Shown in pieces: positions 1 to 8,226 of a stretch of DNA of 40,086 nt; position 1 is the stretch's first letter, and each line of letters starts with the position of its first letter. The notes below the pieces were generated by a model. It did no database searches. It saw nothing but the letters and a program-made list of their open reading frames with translations, and was not told where the DNA came from. Where the stretch lies: the NCBI RefSeq assembly GCF_003051105.1, contig NZ_QAOO01000028.1, forward strand, positions 1 through 40,086, written 5' to 3'. Position numbers and translations under genes: made by a program. The stretch comes from Nitrosomonas nitrosa (GTDB taxonomy: Bacteria; Pseudomonadota; Gammaproteobacteria; Burkholderiales; Nitrosomonadaceae).

Positions 1-764
1 GTACTTTTGTCAAAGAAGTGAAGTCACTGCGCTTGGATATTCGGCACTACCGGCACGTGAAGAAAAGAGCGAAGGCGAAACGAGCGTTGAAGCGATTCAG
101 AACCATTGCAGGTATTTTGATGCGGGAGCTCAGAAGAGAACTGCCGCAATACTGTTTGTTTGAATGCTATCAAAGGGACTTTCTGCTGTATGAGCGAGTA
201 TTACGGCAGCAACAAAACGATAAAAACAAGATCTACTCATTGCACGAACCGCAAGTGTACTGTGTCGCCAAGGGGAAAGACCACAAACAATATGAGTACG
301 GCAGCAAGGCATTGATCGCCAGTACAGCAAAAGGTAATCTGATTGTCGGGGTTGTCAGTCACGAACAGAACCTGCATGACAGCAATACGTTACCCGAAAT
401 CCTGCGTCATGTTGAGATTTCGCACGGGAAAGCTGCTAAGCAAGCCGTATGCGATCGCGGCTACCGCGGCAAACGTGAAGTCAATGGAACTCAGATCATT
501 TTGCCTGGAAAGGCATTAAAGAAGGATACCCGGTACCAGAAAGACAAGAAGCAGAAACAGTGCAGGAGGCGTGCCGCGATTGAACCCATTATCGGCCACC
601 TGAAGTCGGATTATCGAATGGTTAGGAACTATCTGAAAGGCGCTATCGGCGATCGCATCAACCTGCTGATGGCTGCTGCAGCCTGGAATCTGAAACAATG
701 GCTGCTGGCCATTTTTTGGCTCTTTTTCCCATGGCGAAAACTACAAATTTATCGGATTCCTTAA
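1..764 (+). CDS. IS5-family transposase, C-terminal part (runs off window start)
   Basis: This is the DDE transposase of an IS5-type insertion sequence. The reading frame is open back to base 3, so the true start lies outside the window and a GTG at 18 is only an internal codon. The visible part has a core strand ending in VCDRGYRGK (a likely catalytic Asp) and a late basic segment RRAAIEPIIGHLK that supplies the catalytic Glu. The tail RNYLKGAIGDRINLLMAAAAWNLK is typical of this family. The stop at 762-764 is followed by unassigned DNA. I could not define the right inverted repeat because the left end is not in view. Whether the element is intact cannot be judged from here. Confidence 0.85.
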   Translation, partial: TFVKEVKSLRLDIRHYRHVKKRAKAKRALKRFRTIAGILMRELRRELPQYCLFECYQRDFLLYERVLRQQQNDKNKIYSLHEPQVYCVAKGKDHKQYEYGSKALIASTAKGNLIVGVVSHEQNLHDSNTLPEILRHVEISHGKAAKQAVCDRGYRGKREVNGTQIILPGKALKKDTRYQKDKKQKQCRRRAAIEPIIGHLKSDYRMVRNYLKGAIGDRINLLMAAAAWNLKQWLLAIFWLFFPWRKLQIYRIP

Positions 765-973
765 TGCAAATTTAAACTACAGGGGGCATGCATTTTAGTA
801 GGCAACAGTTTTCTCGGGTGGCTTTTCCAGAACAACAACTGTTGTTTGATACTTTTTCAGGGGCGACTATTTATTGGCCGAATCTATAGTAAACTGACTA
901 CATGTTGACAGCTAAGAACTGCATACAGGCAGCCAGTCGTGAATAAATTAATTATTGGGACTTTAAAAGCAAG
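765..973. other. Intergenic segment between IS5 tail and secreted-protein gene
   Basis: No gene is visible. It should contain the right end of the IS5-type element and the 3' end of the minus-strand gene that follows. A small inverted repeat ACAACA-AC-TGTTGT lies near 825-845 and could form a weak hairpin. No U-rich terminator was identified. Confidence 0.4.
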
Positions 974-1603
974 TTAAGATCCCGTTACTTCAGTCTCACA
1001 AATTTCTTCGGTGTTATTCGTACCACCACATTCACCGAATTTATTATCTTTGGTTAAAGTAAATGTACCTGAATTACCACCATTGATACTATATTGATAA
1101 TCTCCAGCACTTAGACGATATACATCCAATTGAATGACTCTAACAAACTCTGTAATGTTTGTAGTACACGTTTGTCCTGGCGGAACTGGGGTTACAGAGA
1201 TTTGTATATCAAACAAGTTTTCTTTTCGACCTGTATTAATTTGCCCAAATTCACCACATGTAAAATCGCCTACTGCTTGCAAAAAAACCTGTGTTGGAAA
1301 AGAATCATTTATAACAAAAACATTGACAGACTTAATTCTTGGATTAGAAGAATTAAATTTAGCTGAATTAACTTGCTGTAGAACCCAAGCATTCAACTGT
1401 TGATCAAATTTCAGCACTGCATCTTGATAATTTCCAACCTGATCCGGTGTGTCGACACGTGGAACTGTCAAAACACCGTTTTCATAACTAGGCACATTAT
1501 TATTTGAAAAACTTGTGCCTTCCGCTATCACATTATTGACCATTGTCATGGTAATACAGCTACACAAAACCAATGTCGTAGCTAATAATCTAATCTTGAT
1601 CAT
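974..1603 (-). CDS. Secreted protein of unknown function next to the S8 peptidase
   Basis: I do not recognise a family. The 209-residue product begins with a basic, hydrophobic leader (MIKIRLLATTLVLCSC...) that reads as a Sec signal peptide with likely cleavage near VIA-EG at about residue 28. The mature part is Asn/Thr/Ser-rich and has several cysteines in its second half, consistent with an exported, disulfide-bonded protein. A good ribosome site (AGGAG about 8 nt upstream) supports the ATG at 1603. It lies 78 bp downstream of the subtilase reading frame on the same strand, so the two were probably co-transcribed. It may be a substrate, inhibitor or partner of that protease, but nothing in the sequence proves this. 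With the protease gene broken it may be an orphan. Confidence 0.6.
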   Translation of the reverse strand: MIKIRLLATTLVLCSCITMTMVNNVIAEGTSFSNNNVPSYENGVLTVPRVDTPDQVGNYQDAVLKFDQQLNAWVLQQVNSAKFNSSNPRIKSVNVFVINDSFPTQVFLQAVGDFTCGEFGQINTGRKENLFDIQISVTPVPPGQTCTTNITEFVRVIQLDVYRLSAGDYQYSINGGNSGTFTLTKDNKFGECGGTNNTEEICETEVTGS

Positions 1604-1681
1604 TACAGTAACTCCTATAAAACGGACAGGATATTATGGAACCTAAATGCCCTGAGTTATTTCTTTTATGATTAAATGAAC

Positions 1682-2562
1682 TTACCATTGTTGCACTATG
1701 AATCGTGATGTTGCACCAGTCAAGGGAGTGCCGTTAGTATTGGTAACCGTGCCAATTACACCTGTATTCCTGAGCGCATCGTAAAGCGTTGTTGCATTTG
1801 TTGCGGTATTACATAAAGTACCCGCAGCTTGACACGCCACGGCAAAAATACCAGCAATATAAGGTGATGAAAATGATGTGCCACTATTTATTACAGACGT
1901 TCCATTATAATTTAGAAGTGCTACAGATTCTCCTGGGGCAAAAGCAGAAATGTTTGTTCCAGTGCGAGAGAAAGAGGCTTTCGCATCTTTACCGCTAGAG
2001 ATAAGCTGATTATTTGTTGCTCCCACTACAAAAGCTTGTGAGATGCGTGTCGGTGAATAATTGGCAGTATTACAACTATCATTTCCTGCCGCTACTACAA
2101 CTATTATCCCTTTATTATGAGCGGCAATGATGGAATTCTCGAGTGAAGTGTTTATCGTTGGATTTGCACATCCGGGATCATTAAATCCTTGACTCCAGTT
2201 AGCAATAGTTCCGGCAGTTTCATTAGCAGCTAACCAGTTAAAAGCAGTTACCGAAGTTGATATAGACGAACTTCCCGTGCAACCTGATGTTATTTTAGCC
2301 ATTATCACCGTGGCCTCTTTAGCAATGCCTTTGGTACTTCCAGCAGCAGCGCTACTAACTTGGGTGCCATGGCCATTGCAATCTGCGCCAACTCCACCAT
2401 TTATGTCCCAAATTACAGATGCACGCCCACCAAATTGAGCTGCAACTGTTGAGTTTGCTAGATCCAAACCCGAGTCGAGAATATAAATTTTGCGACCAGC
2501 TCCTGTATTTGTATAGATATATGTATTATCAAGAGTGACTGAAGTTTCATCTAACCTATCTA
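1682..2562 (-). pseudogene. S8 (subtilisin-like) peptidase, catalytic 3' part, cut off by an IS
   Basis: This is the catalytic domain of a secreted serine protease. Reading from the IS junction, the frame gives LDNTYIYTNTGAGRKIYILDSG with the catalytic Asp at 2474-2476, then NGHGT (His), AAGND (oxyanion Asn) and GTSFSSP (Ser). It ends in SRFIVQQW. All three catalytic residues are present, so the enzyme was functional before disruption. The other part of the gene lies at 4309-4783, beyond an inserted IS. Removing the IS and one copy of TATCTA joins the two parts in frame: 475 + 875 nt = 450 codons including stop. A TTG at 2467 could start an ORF but would exclude the catalytic Asp, so I do not regard it as a real start. 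Confidence 0.9.
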
Positions 2563-4308
2563 GAGCCTACTCAGAAATTCAGCGATCAGTTATTCGCAGC
2601 CAAGTAAAAATTCCGGTTTGAGATGAATTGGCAGGCACGCGCAAACCCAATTTTTCTGGGCATGCTCTTTTTTGTCGCACAAGATGCTATTTTGGCAGCA
2701 AGATTTTTTAGACAAATAAAAACCCGCACCAAAATGAGCAGGTTCATGACCAGGAAGATGCTATTAATCCATGCTGCAGAGGTATCAGCGCGCCTGGCCC
2801 GAATATTGTTGAGTCGATATCCATACTTTCCTTGGCCAAACTTTCCTTCAATTGGAATGCGCTCGCGATATTCCTGTCGACGTTGCGCTTTCAGGCGCAT
2901 CAATTCATCTTTGTTTTCAGGTGTAATCTTTGGTGGACGTCCCAGTGGTTTACCTGAAAAGCGTATATGATTGCGTTCCAGATAGCTGCGATTATCACGG
3001 GAACCATATAGCGTGTCAGCAATGACGACTTCGGGATAACAGCCGTAACGCTTTTTGTAGGCCTCAACTTGCGCTTCAAGATCATGACCTTCATGTTGCG
3101 CATCCCAGTGCAGCTTGTCGACATGCGCCAGCCCTTCGCCAGTCAGACTCACGCTTATTTTGGCGCCAAATTCAACTGTCTTGCCTTGCTTTCCCCTGAT
3201 AATGGGCCGAAGATACGGCTGACTGATACTGACAATGCGATCATCGCAACGTCTGGTGTTGGTTTTGTACATCTCATATTGTTGTCGGTATAGATGGGGC
3301 AATACCCAGTAGCGGCGTAACAACCCATTGGGTAACGGTATGGGCGTGCCAAGCGGATATTCCGTCAGCATTTCTTCGATATGCTTTAAATTCCGCTGCA
3401 AGAACTGCAATTGCTGTCTGATACCGGCGCGGCGTTTTTTGTTGCATGGCCGTCTCAGCTTGACCAGGTTGAGGTAGGCTTTCCTGGCGATCTCGCGATA
3501 AGTGCGCGGCTTCTTTTTCTGTGCCCGGTTACTTTTGGCATGCAACTCATCAATGATACGCTCACTCAGTTCACGTGCCTCGTTCAGCAGGCCAAGATCT
3601 GTCGGATAGCGTATGGCCTGTTCTGCAACGGTGGCATCCAGTATTAATTTGCCGTGATTCCGAGGCGGCTCATCTGCCAAAGATTGATCTGCCACCATTG
3701 CGGTGGCAGCATCACGGCTGCCCGCATCACCGCTATTTGATACATCATTGTCGTCGTTGTCATCAGCAATTGCCTTGACTGACTTCTTTGTCCTTCCAGG
3801 TTCAACCGTCTCGATGATCGCCTCATGAAATTCATCAAATACCGTCTGACCCATGCGCTTGCGTATCTCAACCAGTAATGATGATGCAAAGGGTGCCTTG
3901 GCTTGAAAACCTTTCAGGCCAATAAAATATTGCAGGTACGGATTTTCTCGAATCTGTTCAACAGTCTCTTCATCTGAAATCGATAATTTATGTTTAATAA
4001 TCACCGCTCCGATCACAATTCTGGCATCTTTGGCTGGGCGGCCCAGATTTGAACATAACGTCTTATAGTAGCTCTCGGACAACTCATCCCACGGTATGCA
4101 ATCTCTCAGTTTTACCCAGCGATTATTGGGATCAAGAATCATGCCCGGCGGTGTATCAAATCCTTCGAGTGGCAGTTGCTTTTGGCTGATATAACGAATC
4201 ATGGTGCACGGTTTTTGGTGTTAATTCACATATTTACGTGCACTATTTTACCAGAAAAATATACTATTATTAAATTTAATCAAATATTTATACTTTTTGA
4301 GTAAGCTC
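2563..4308 (-). mobile_element. Complete IS (IS5/IS1182-like), 1746 bp, inserted in the S8 peptidase gene
   Basis: Both ends can be read. The left end starts GAGCCTACTCAGAAA and the reverse complement of the right end starts GAGCTTACTCAAAAA, an imperfect terminal inverted repeat of about 15 bp. The element is flanked by the direct repeat TATCTA at 2557-2562 and 4309-4314, a target-site duplication. It carries one transposase gene (2586-4202). The clean duplication and in-frame peptidase halves show a simple insertion without deletion. Confidence 0.88.
2586..4202 (-). CDS. Transposase of the IS interrupting the S8 peptidase gene
   Basis: This is a 538-residue DDE transposase of the IS5/IS1182 type. 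The N-terminal half has the family-typical stretch around IPWDELSESYY, LGRPAKDARIVIGAVIIKH and LSDEE-like IRENPYLQYFIG (DUF772-type domain). The DDE part includes LILDATVAEQ (first Asp), VIADTLYGSRDN (second Asp) and RIPIEGKFGQGKYGY (Glu). The C-terminal tail is hydrophobic and then basic. The gene is full length, with 106 bp to one IS end and 23 bp to the other, so the element may still be active. Assignment to IS5 rather than IS1182 is from memory of family sequences and less certain than the transposase call itself. Confidence 0.88.
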   Translation of the reverse strand: MIRYISQKQLPLEGFDTPPGMILDPNNRWVKLRDCIPWDELSESYYKTLCSNLGRPAKDARIVIGAVIIKHKLSISDEETVEQIRENPYLQYFIGLKGFQAKAPFASSLLVEIRKRMGQTVFDEFHEAIIETVEPGRTKKSVKAIADDNDDNDVSNSGDAGSRDAATAMVADQSLADEPPRNHGKLILDATVAEQAIRYPTDLGLLNEARELSERIIDELHAKSNRAQKKKPRTYREIARKAYLNLVKLRRPCNKKRRAGIRQQLQFLQRNLKHIEEMLTEYPLGTPIPLPNGLLRRYWVLPHLYRQQYEMYKTNTRRCDDRIVSISQPYLRPIIRGKQGKTVEFGAKISVSLTGEGLAHVDKLHWDAQHEGHDLEAQVEAYKKRYGCYPEVVIADTLYGSRDNRSYLERNHIRFSGKPLGRPPKITPENKDELMRLKAQRRQEYRERIPIEGKFGQGKYGYRLNNIRARRADTSAAWINSIFLVMNLLILVRVFICLKNLAAKIASCATKKSMPRKIGFARACQFISNRNFYLAANN

Positions 4309-4783
4309 TATCTAATCCCCAGCCTGGATTGCTCTGAGTAGTTCCACTGGTTATGATCATATCCTGTTCAACATATTCGACTCTATCATCTTTACGCCAT
4401 CTCTCGGCTTCATCCTCGTCCATCATGACGTGGACGGCATTTATTGTTTCGAAAATTGCAAGTACTTCCCCGCGTAATCCCATCATTCCAGACAAATTTT
4501 CCTTACTCTGTCCGGTGCTAGGTTCACCAAAGGGTATATTGCCAGTACCACGCTGAGATTCGTCAGGTGGATCAATCAAAAATCGTCCACTGTCTTCTTG
4601 AATAAAAGGTGAAGGTTTTTTGAAACCGATAATATAAGAGTTACTTATAAATTTTTGATCGCTCTGAATGGCCTTCTGTACATTTTGGTTGAATTCATCA
4701 CGAGACGCAAAAAGTGGAGAGTTGATTAATAGAACCAGTTATATCCAAACTTGCATTGAAACTATTCTTTTGATTTTTTTCAT
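4309..4783 (-). pseudogene. S8 peptidase, 5' part: signal peptide with nonsense codon and I9-like propeptide
   Basis: This holds the start of the same protease gene. From the ATG at 4783 the frame reads a basic leader (MKKIKRIVSMQVWI), then a TAA stop at 4739-4741, then LVLLINSPLFA and RDEF. That is a typical Sec signal peptide interrupted by one stop codon, most simply a CAA to TAA change. The following region (FLIDPPDE ... VHVMMDEDEAERWRKDDRVEYVEQD) is an inhibitor-I9-type propeptide that normally chaperones and blocks the catalytic domain. It runs to NPGWGLDR, where the IS enters. The gene is therefore broken twice. A TTG at 4579 opens an ORF, but it lacks the signal peptide. Confidence 0.88.
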
Positions 4784-5010
4784 TTTTGTTGATTCCTGAA
4801 TTAATAATTGCACATATAAGTGCAATTGAATATATAAATGATTTAATAAATTGAATCAACGATGTTAATTATATGGTTAATCTCTTCGGGTTTAATTCCT
4901 CATTCCATGGAGAGAAAGCTGGTTGAAAGCCAGTAGCTTGAAGGCGGGGGTATATTTTGTGAAAATGTTGAGAGCTATAAGCTATAGGATCGTACATGTA
5001 AAAATCAATT
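4784..5010. other. AT-rich intergenic DNA upstream of the S8 peptidase
   Basis: No complete gene is visible. It should contain the promoter of the minus-strand peptidase gene. A small stem (CTGG...CCAG near 4919-4933) was noticed without a recognised function. No RNA family could be assigned. Confidence 0.4.
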
Positions 5011-5103
5011 ACATGGATGTCCAATATTGCTATCACAAGGATTTATGATCATCGCAAAACTCGACCTGAAGATAGCCCACCAACATTCAATATTACATAT
5101 TGA
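5011..5103 (+). pseudogene. Tyrosine integrase remnant (last 31 codons)
   Basis: The frame ending at the TGA at 5101-5103 encodes TWMSNIAITRIYDHRKTRPE followed by DSPPTFNITY. It matches the C-terminal end, including the catalytic Tyr (RIYDH), of the two integrases at 23702-24652 and 25447-26412, whose ends read NIATTRIYDHRKTRPEDSPT. Upstream the similarity is lost within a few codons: the expected WLGHA box is scrambled. It is a third, decayed member of this integrase family, in the plus orientation, and marks an older integration event beside the trb operon. Confidence 0.85.
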
Positions 5104-5590
5104 ATGTTCAATTTAAATTCATTACGAAATATCTCTTCTATAACCTGTCAGCACTTTACAGGATTGAAGTACAAAAATATTGCAACTGATATAGCATAAT
5201 ATCGTCTTATTAAATATCCTCTCCATCCTACCTAAATTGATGCAGAACTCGATCTCAGAAATTTAAAAATAAATTCCTATCTCTATGTAAATTATAGGTT
5301 ACGGTAATTAAAACTTAGACTTTTCTTATCGTGACCAAAGAAGAATATAAGTTTCTAGCTCTCTTAGCGATTTCAAATCTATAGAATAAGCCACAAACAA
5401 AATAATTCTTTAAAATCAATAAATCTGCGAGAAAACTCACATTAATTTACTAAATTATTTAGACTAGAGTATGGGATAATCGCCAAGTATTGTTAACAAG
5501 TCGTAAATTATTAATCCTTATTCCGATTAACCTCTTGCCGCCATCAATCGCACTACCTGAATTGGCGCTAATTTACCAAGGAAAGATTTA
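5104..5590. other. AT-rich intergenic DNA downstream of trbN and the integrase remnant
   Basis: No gene or recognisable domain is visible in any frame. A hairpin-capable sequence CCTGT...ACAGG lies near 5143-5161. The stretch probably includes the 3' end of the trb operon transcript and remnants of mobile DNA too decayed to identify. Confidence 0.4.
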
Positions 5591-6031
5591 TTAATTTTGA
5601 GTATCTGACGAAAGAACCCGATCCTCCAACCAATCCGCCCATTTGACCGCTTTGACAATCAAATCAGCACGATACTTGACGTTATATTTTAGCGTACGCG
5701 AATGATAATTGGCTGCTCTCGTCCAAATATCGCCTTTATCATTCTTGATATGTAGCCGCACTCGCCATGCGGCCAGATCATAGGCATAACAACCCGTATT
5801 TGCTACGTGAGCAGGTGTAATGCCATATTTCGATAAATCTTGAAGAAATAAAGTATTAAACTGCATCGAACCAACATCATGAGTGCCATTATTGTTACGC
5901 ACCCACTGACCCGGTTTACCGCCCTCTTTTTCGGCTATTGCCAGTAAGATATTGGCTGGTATTTCATATTTGACGGCAGCAGTGATTGAACACACCACCC
6001 TTTCTTGCATATCCGGCGGTAAATCCATCAT
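5591..6031 (-). CDS. trbN: TrbN-like lytic transglycosylase (conjugation)
   Basis: This is a small SLT-type peptidoglycan lytic transglycosylase that would open the cell wall for assembly of the mating channel. The 146-residue product has LLAIAEKEGG (catalytic Glu about residue 36) followed by the typical HDVGSMQFN segment and a C-terminal helix region WTRAANYHSRT. An in-frame stop just upstream fixes the start to the ATG pair at 6031. It is the last gene of the trb operon, 28 bp after trbL. IncP plasmids have trbM between trbL and trbN; trbM is absent here. No clear signal peptide is seen, so export may use another route or the start may be imperfect. Confidence 0.85.
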   Translation of the reverse strand: MMDLPPDMQERVVCSITAAVKYEIPANILLAIAEKEGGKPGQWVRNNNGTHDVGSMQFNTLFLQDLSKYGITPAHVANTGCYAYDLAAWRVRLHIKNDKGDIWTRAANYHSRTLKYNVKYRADLIVKAVKWADWLEDRVLSSDTQN

Positions 6032-6059
6032 TGATCGAGTTGCTTAAACGCTTTGACCA

Positions 6060-7151
6060 TTATTTACCCTTTCCTTGCGAAATATTGTTCATACCCGCTG
6101 ATTCCTGAGTCTGGCCTTTTTCTATGGCACTCCGCAAAGCATCCGTCCCCGCACTTCTTGCTGCTGTCAACCGACCGGCTGCCAGTGTGCCGCCATAAGA
6201 CGCAACGGCTGCCGCCGTACCTGCCGCTGCCATAAAACCACCGGCGCTATAACTACCAATTCCGGCAATCGAACCTATGCTACTACCCGTTATAATGCCA
6301 GCCAGCAACAACGGTAATCTAGAAATCAATACAAAAAATGCAATCGTAAAAATCAGCATAACCGCCAGTTCTTCATAATTCAGAACGTTTTTACCCATTT
6401 TGGCGTAAAAACTGGATAGCAGATCACTGCCAATACCAACAATCAAAAGCATTACAAATAGCTGAATACCAACACCCAGAACTGTTTTAAAGTAGTTTAT
6501 GGCGATGTCGGATGTCCAGCGTGCGCCGCCAAAACCTAAAAAGAAGATTCCTGCATACATGAGTACCCAAGATGAAATTAACAAAAGCAGCATGTTCACT
6601 GCAATTACCGCTAAAACAATGAGAACTATCAACGATATGATGACAGCAATCAGGCTATCGACCGGTTGCAGTAATGTAAGATTACTCGTTGCTTGATTCC
6701 AGACTAAAACACCTATATCCATAATACTGGAATGACTGGCACCACTTGGTAGGCCAGCAGCAGTACCACCTAACTGCTGCATCGAGGCAATAATAGTACC
6801 CGCAATATTGTGTCCAGACACTGCATTAGTCAGCAGCCAGAAGTAAAACCCGGTGAAGATAATAAAACGGGTAAACTCAGCAAAGAAATCCCCGATATCG
6901 GCTTTCCGCAATAGCATCATTCCAAATGTCCACACCATGGAAATCAGCACTAACGTCCAGAACAAGCGCTCAGCAGCACCTTGAATGACCGTTTGCCAAG
7001 ATTTGGCTTTTCCTAAAAATTTCTGAATTACCTGATCTAATACACTTTGATTCGTAGCAGGATCAATGTAAGGAAGCTCTGCAAATACAGCAGATGAGAA
7101 ACTTAACAATACAATAAAAACAAGGAAAATTACGCCTGGATTCTTAAGCAT
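6060..7151 (-). CDS. trbL: TrbL, polytopic inner-membrane channel protein of P-type T4SS
   Basis: TrbL (VirB6-like) forms part of the inner-membrane translocation channel of the conjugation machine. The 363-residue product starts with a signal-like hydrophobic segment ending near VFA. It then has a series of transmembrane helices (for example TLVLISMVWTFGMMLL, LIAVIISLIVLIVLAVIAVNM and LAVMLIFTIAFFVLI) and ends in a Gly/Ala-rich, hydrophilic tail, as in IncP TrbL. Length is a little below the IncP protein because of a shorter tail. It follows trbK by 27 bp. Confidence 0.9.
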   Translation of the reverse strand: MLKNPGVIFLVFIVLLSFSSAVFAELPYIDPATNQSVLDQVIQKFLGKAKSWQTVIQGAAERLFWTLVLISMVWTFGMMLLRKADIGDFFAEFTRFIIFTGFYFWLLTNAVSGHNIAGTIIASMQQLGGTAAGLPSGASHSSIMDIGVLVWNQATSNLTLLQPVDSLIAVIISLIVLIVLAVIAVNMLLLLISSWVLMYAGIFFLGFGGARWTSDIAINYFKTVLGVGIQLFVMLLIVGIGSDLLSSFYAKMGKNVLNYEELAVMLIFTIAFFVLISRLPLLLAGIITGSSIGSIAGIGSYSAGGFMAAAGTAAAVASYGGTLAAGRLTAARSAGTDALRSAIEKGQTQESAGMNNISQGKGK

Positions 7152-7178
7152 CTTGCTATTCCCACAATATGTAATTAG

Positions 7179-7382
7179 CTACTCAGCACCATCCATTTGT
7201 TTCTTAAATTTATCAGGATCAGAGACATCCATCTGAAGCCAGTTCTTTCTTTCCGGCATTTCACTTAATTCTTTCTTGGGTTCCTTCAATTCAAGCTTGC
7301 CATCGCCATCCTTATAGCACCCTGACAACAACAGCAAAGAAAATAAACCAATCACTGCAATACTCAAATCACTCTTTTTCAT
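7179..7382 (-). CDS. trbK: TrbK-like small lipoprotein (entry exclusion)
   Basis: This 67-residue protein has a lipoprotein signal with lipobox LLSGC (Cys22 becomes the lipidated N-terminus). The short, charged mature part is rich in Lys/Glu. Position between trbJ and trbL, and size, match TrbK, the entry-exclusion lipoprotein of IncP plasmids that keeps cells carrying the element from acting as recipients of the same one. The sequence itself is too short and variable for a firm family match, so the name rests mainly on synteny and the lipobox. Confidence 0.75.
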   Translation of the reverse strand: MKKSDLSIAVIGLFSLLLLSGCYKDGDGKLELKEPKKELSEMPERKNWLQMDVSDPDKFKKQMDGAE

Positions 7383-7407
7383 CGTTTTTTCTCCTTCGAT
7401 TAGTATT

Positions 7408-8208
7408 TTAAAAAGCGTCTCTTACAGACCAATTTCTACCAGCAGGTAATATTTCAGGACTCAATCGCTTGGTTGCCGCCTCACGCGCAGCCTGCTGCAT
7501 GGCCTTTTGGTCTACCTCGGCCTGACTTTGCGTATTGGCGGCATTATGCTGGGCAATCAGCATCTGACGCATTTGCAGCAACTGATTTGCCTGGTACGCG
7601 GCCAATTGATTCGCATATTGCAGCGCTTCCATTTGCCCCTGGGCAGACTCGGTTCTTTGTTGTAAGACTTGCAGGTGAGCGGCATCGAGTGGAATCTGAT
7701 TCTGATGTTCATTTAAACCCCGCAGGAGCGAATCATTGGCACTTTTTTGTGCGTCAGTGCTGGTATTTTGCCCCTCCTTCAATAACTTCCAGGCACCTTC
7801 ATTGCATTTTTCCTGCAAAGTAAAGCAAGGGGAACTGCGATAATATTCAACATTGCGAAACCGTTGCATGTAACCATCCAGCCCGCCATACTGCTGCTCA
7901 TAATAGCGTATGGTATTGGTCAAATTGATGAGCTTGTTCATCGCATACTCCACTTTCGCCCAGACATAAGCAGGTGGTGCCACGGTATTTCGGATCATGT
8001 TCTCATATTGCTGCAATTGCGTCTGATACTGCTCTATTTGCTTTTGTGTCTGTTCTATTGCCTCAAGCGCGGTAATCGTGGTTTGTTTGATATTCGCCAC
8101 ATCAATGACCGCCATTCCCCCGGCACTGATACTCGATGAATAACCGACAGTACCGATTACGAGCAGGATTGCTATCAACTGGGAGGCTATATTTTTACTG
8201 TTTGTCAT
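7408..8208 (-). CDS. trbJ: TrbJ, periplasmic VirB5-like T4SS protein
   Basis: TrbJ is the VirB5-like periplasmic or pilus-tip component of P-type conjugation. The 266-residue product has a signal peptide (hydrophobic core AILLVIGTVGY, cleavage near ISA-GG). A long helical, Gln-rich mature part follows (EQTQKQIEQYQTQLQQYENMIRN), the hallmark of the family, with two cysteines in the middle (PCFTLQEKC). It lies between trbI and trbK with 18 and 25 bp gaps, in standard IncP order. Confidence 0.92.
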   Translation of the reverse strand: MTNSKNIASQLIAILLVIGTVGYSSSISAGGMAVIDVANIKQTTITALEAIEQTQKQIEQYQTQLQQYENMIRNTVAPPAYVWAKVEYAMNKLINLTNTIRYYEQQYGGLDGYMQRFRNVEYYRSSPCFTLQEKCNEGAWKLLKEGQNTSTDAQKSANDSLLRGLNEHQNQIPLDAAHLQVLQQRTESAQGQMEALQYANQLAAYQANQLLQMRQMLIAQHNAANTQSQAEVDQKAMQQAAREAATKRLSPEILPAGRNWSVRDAF

Positions 8209-8226
8209 GTTCAGACACTCCTTGCA

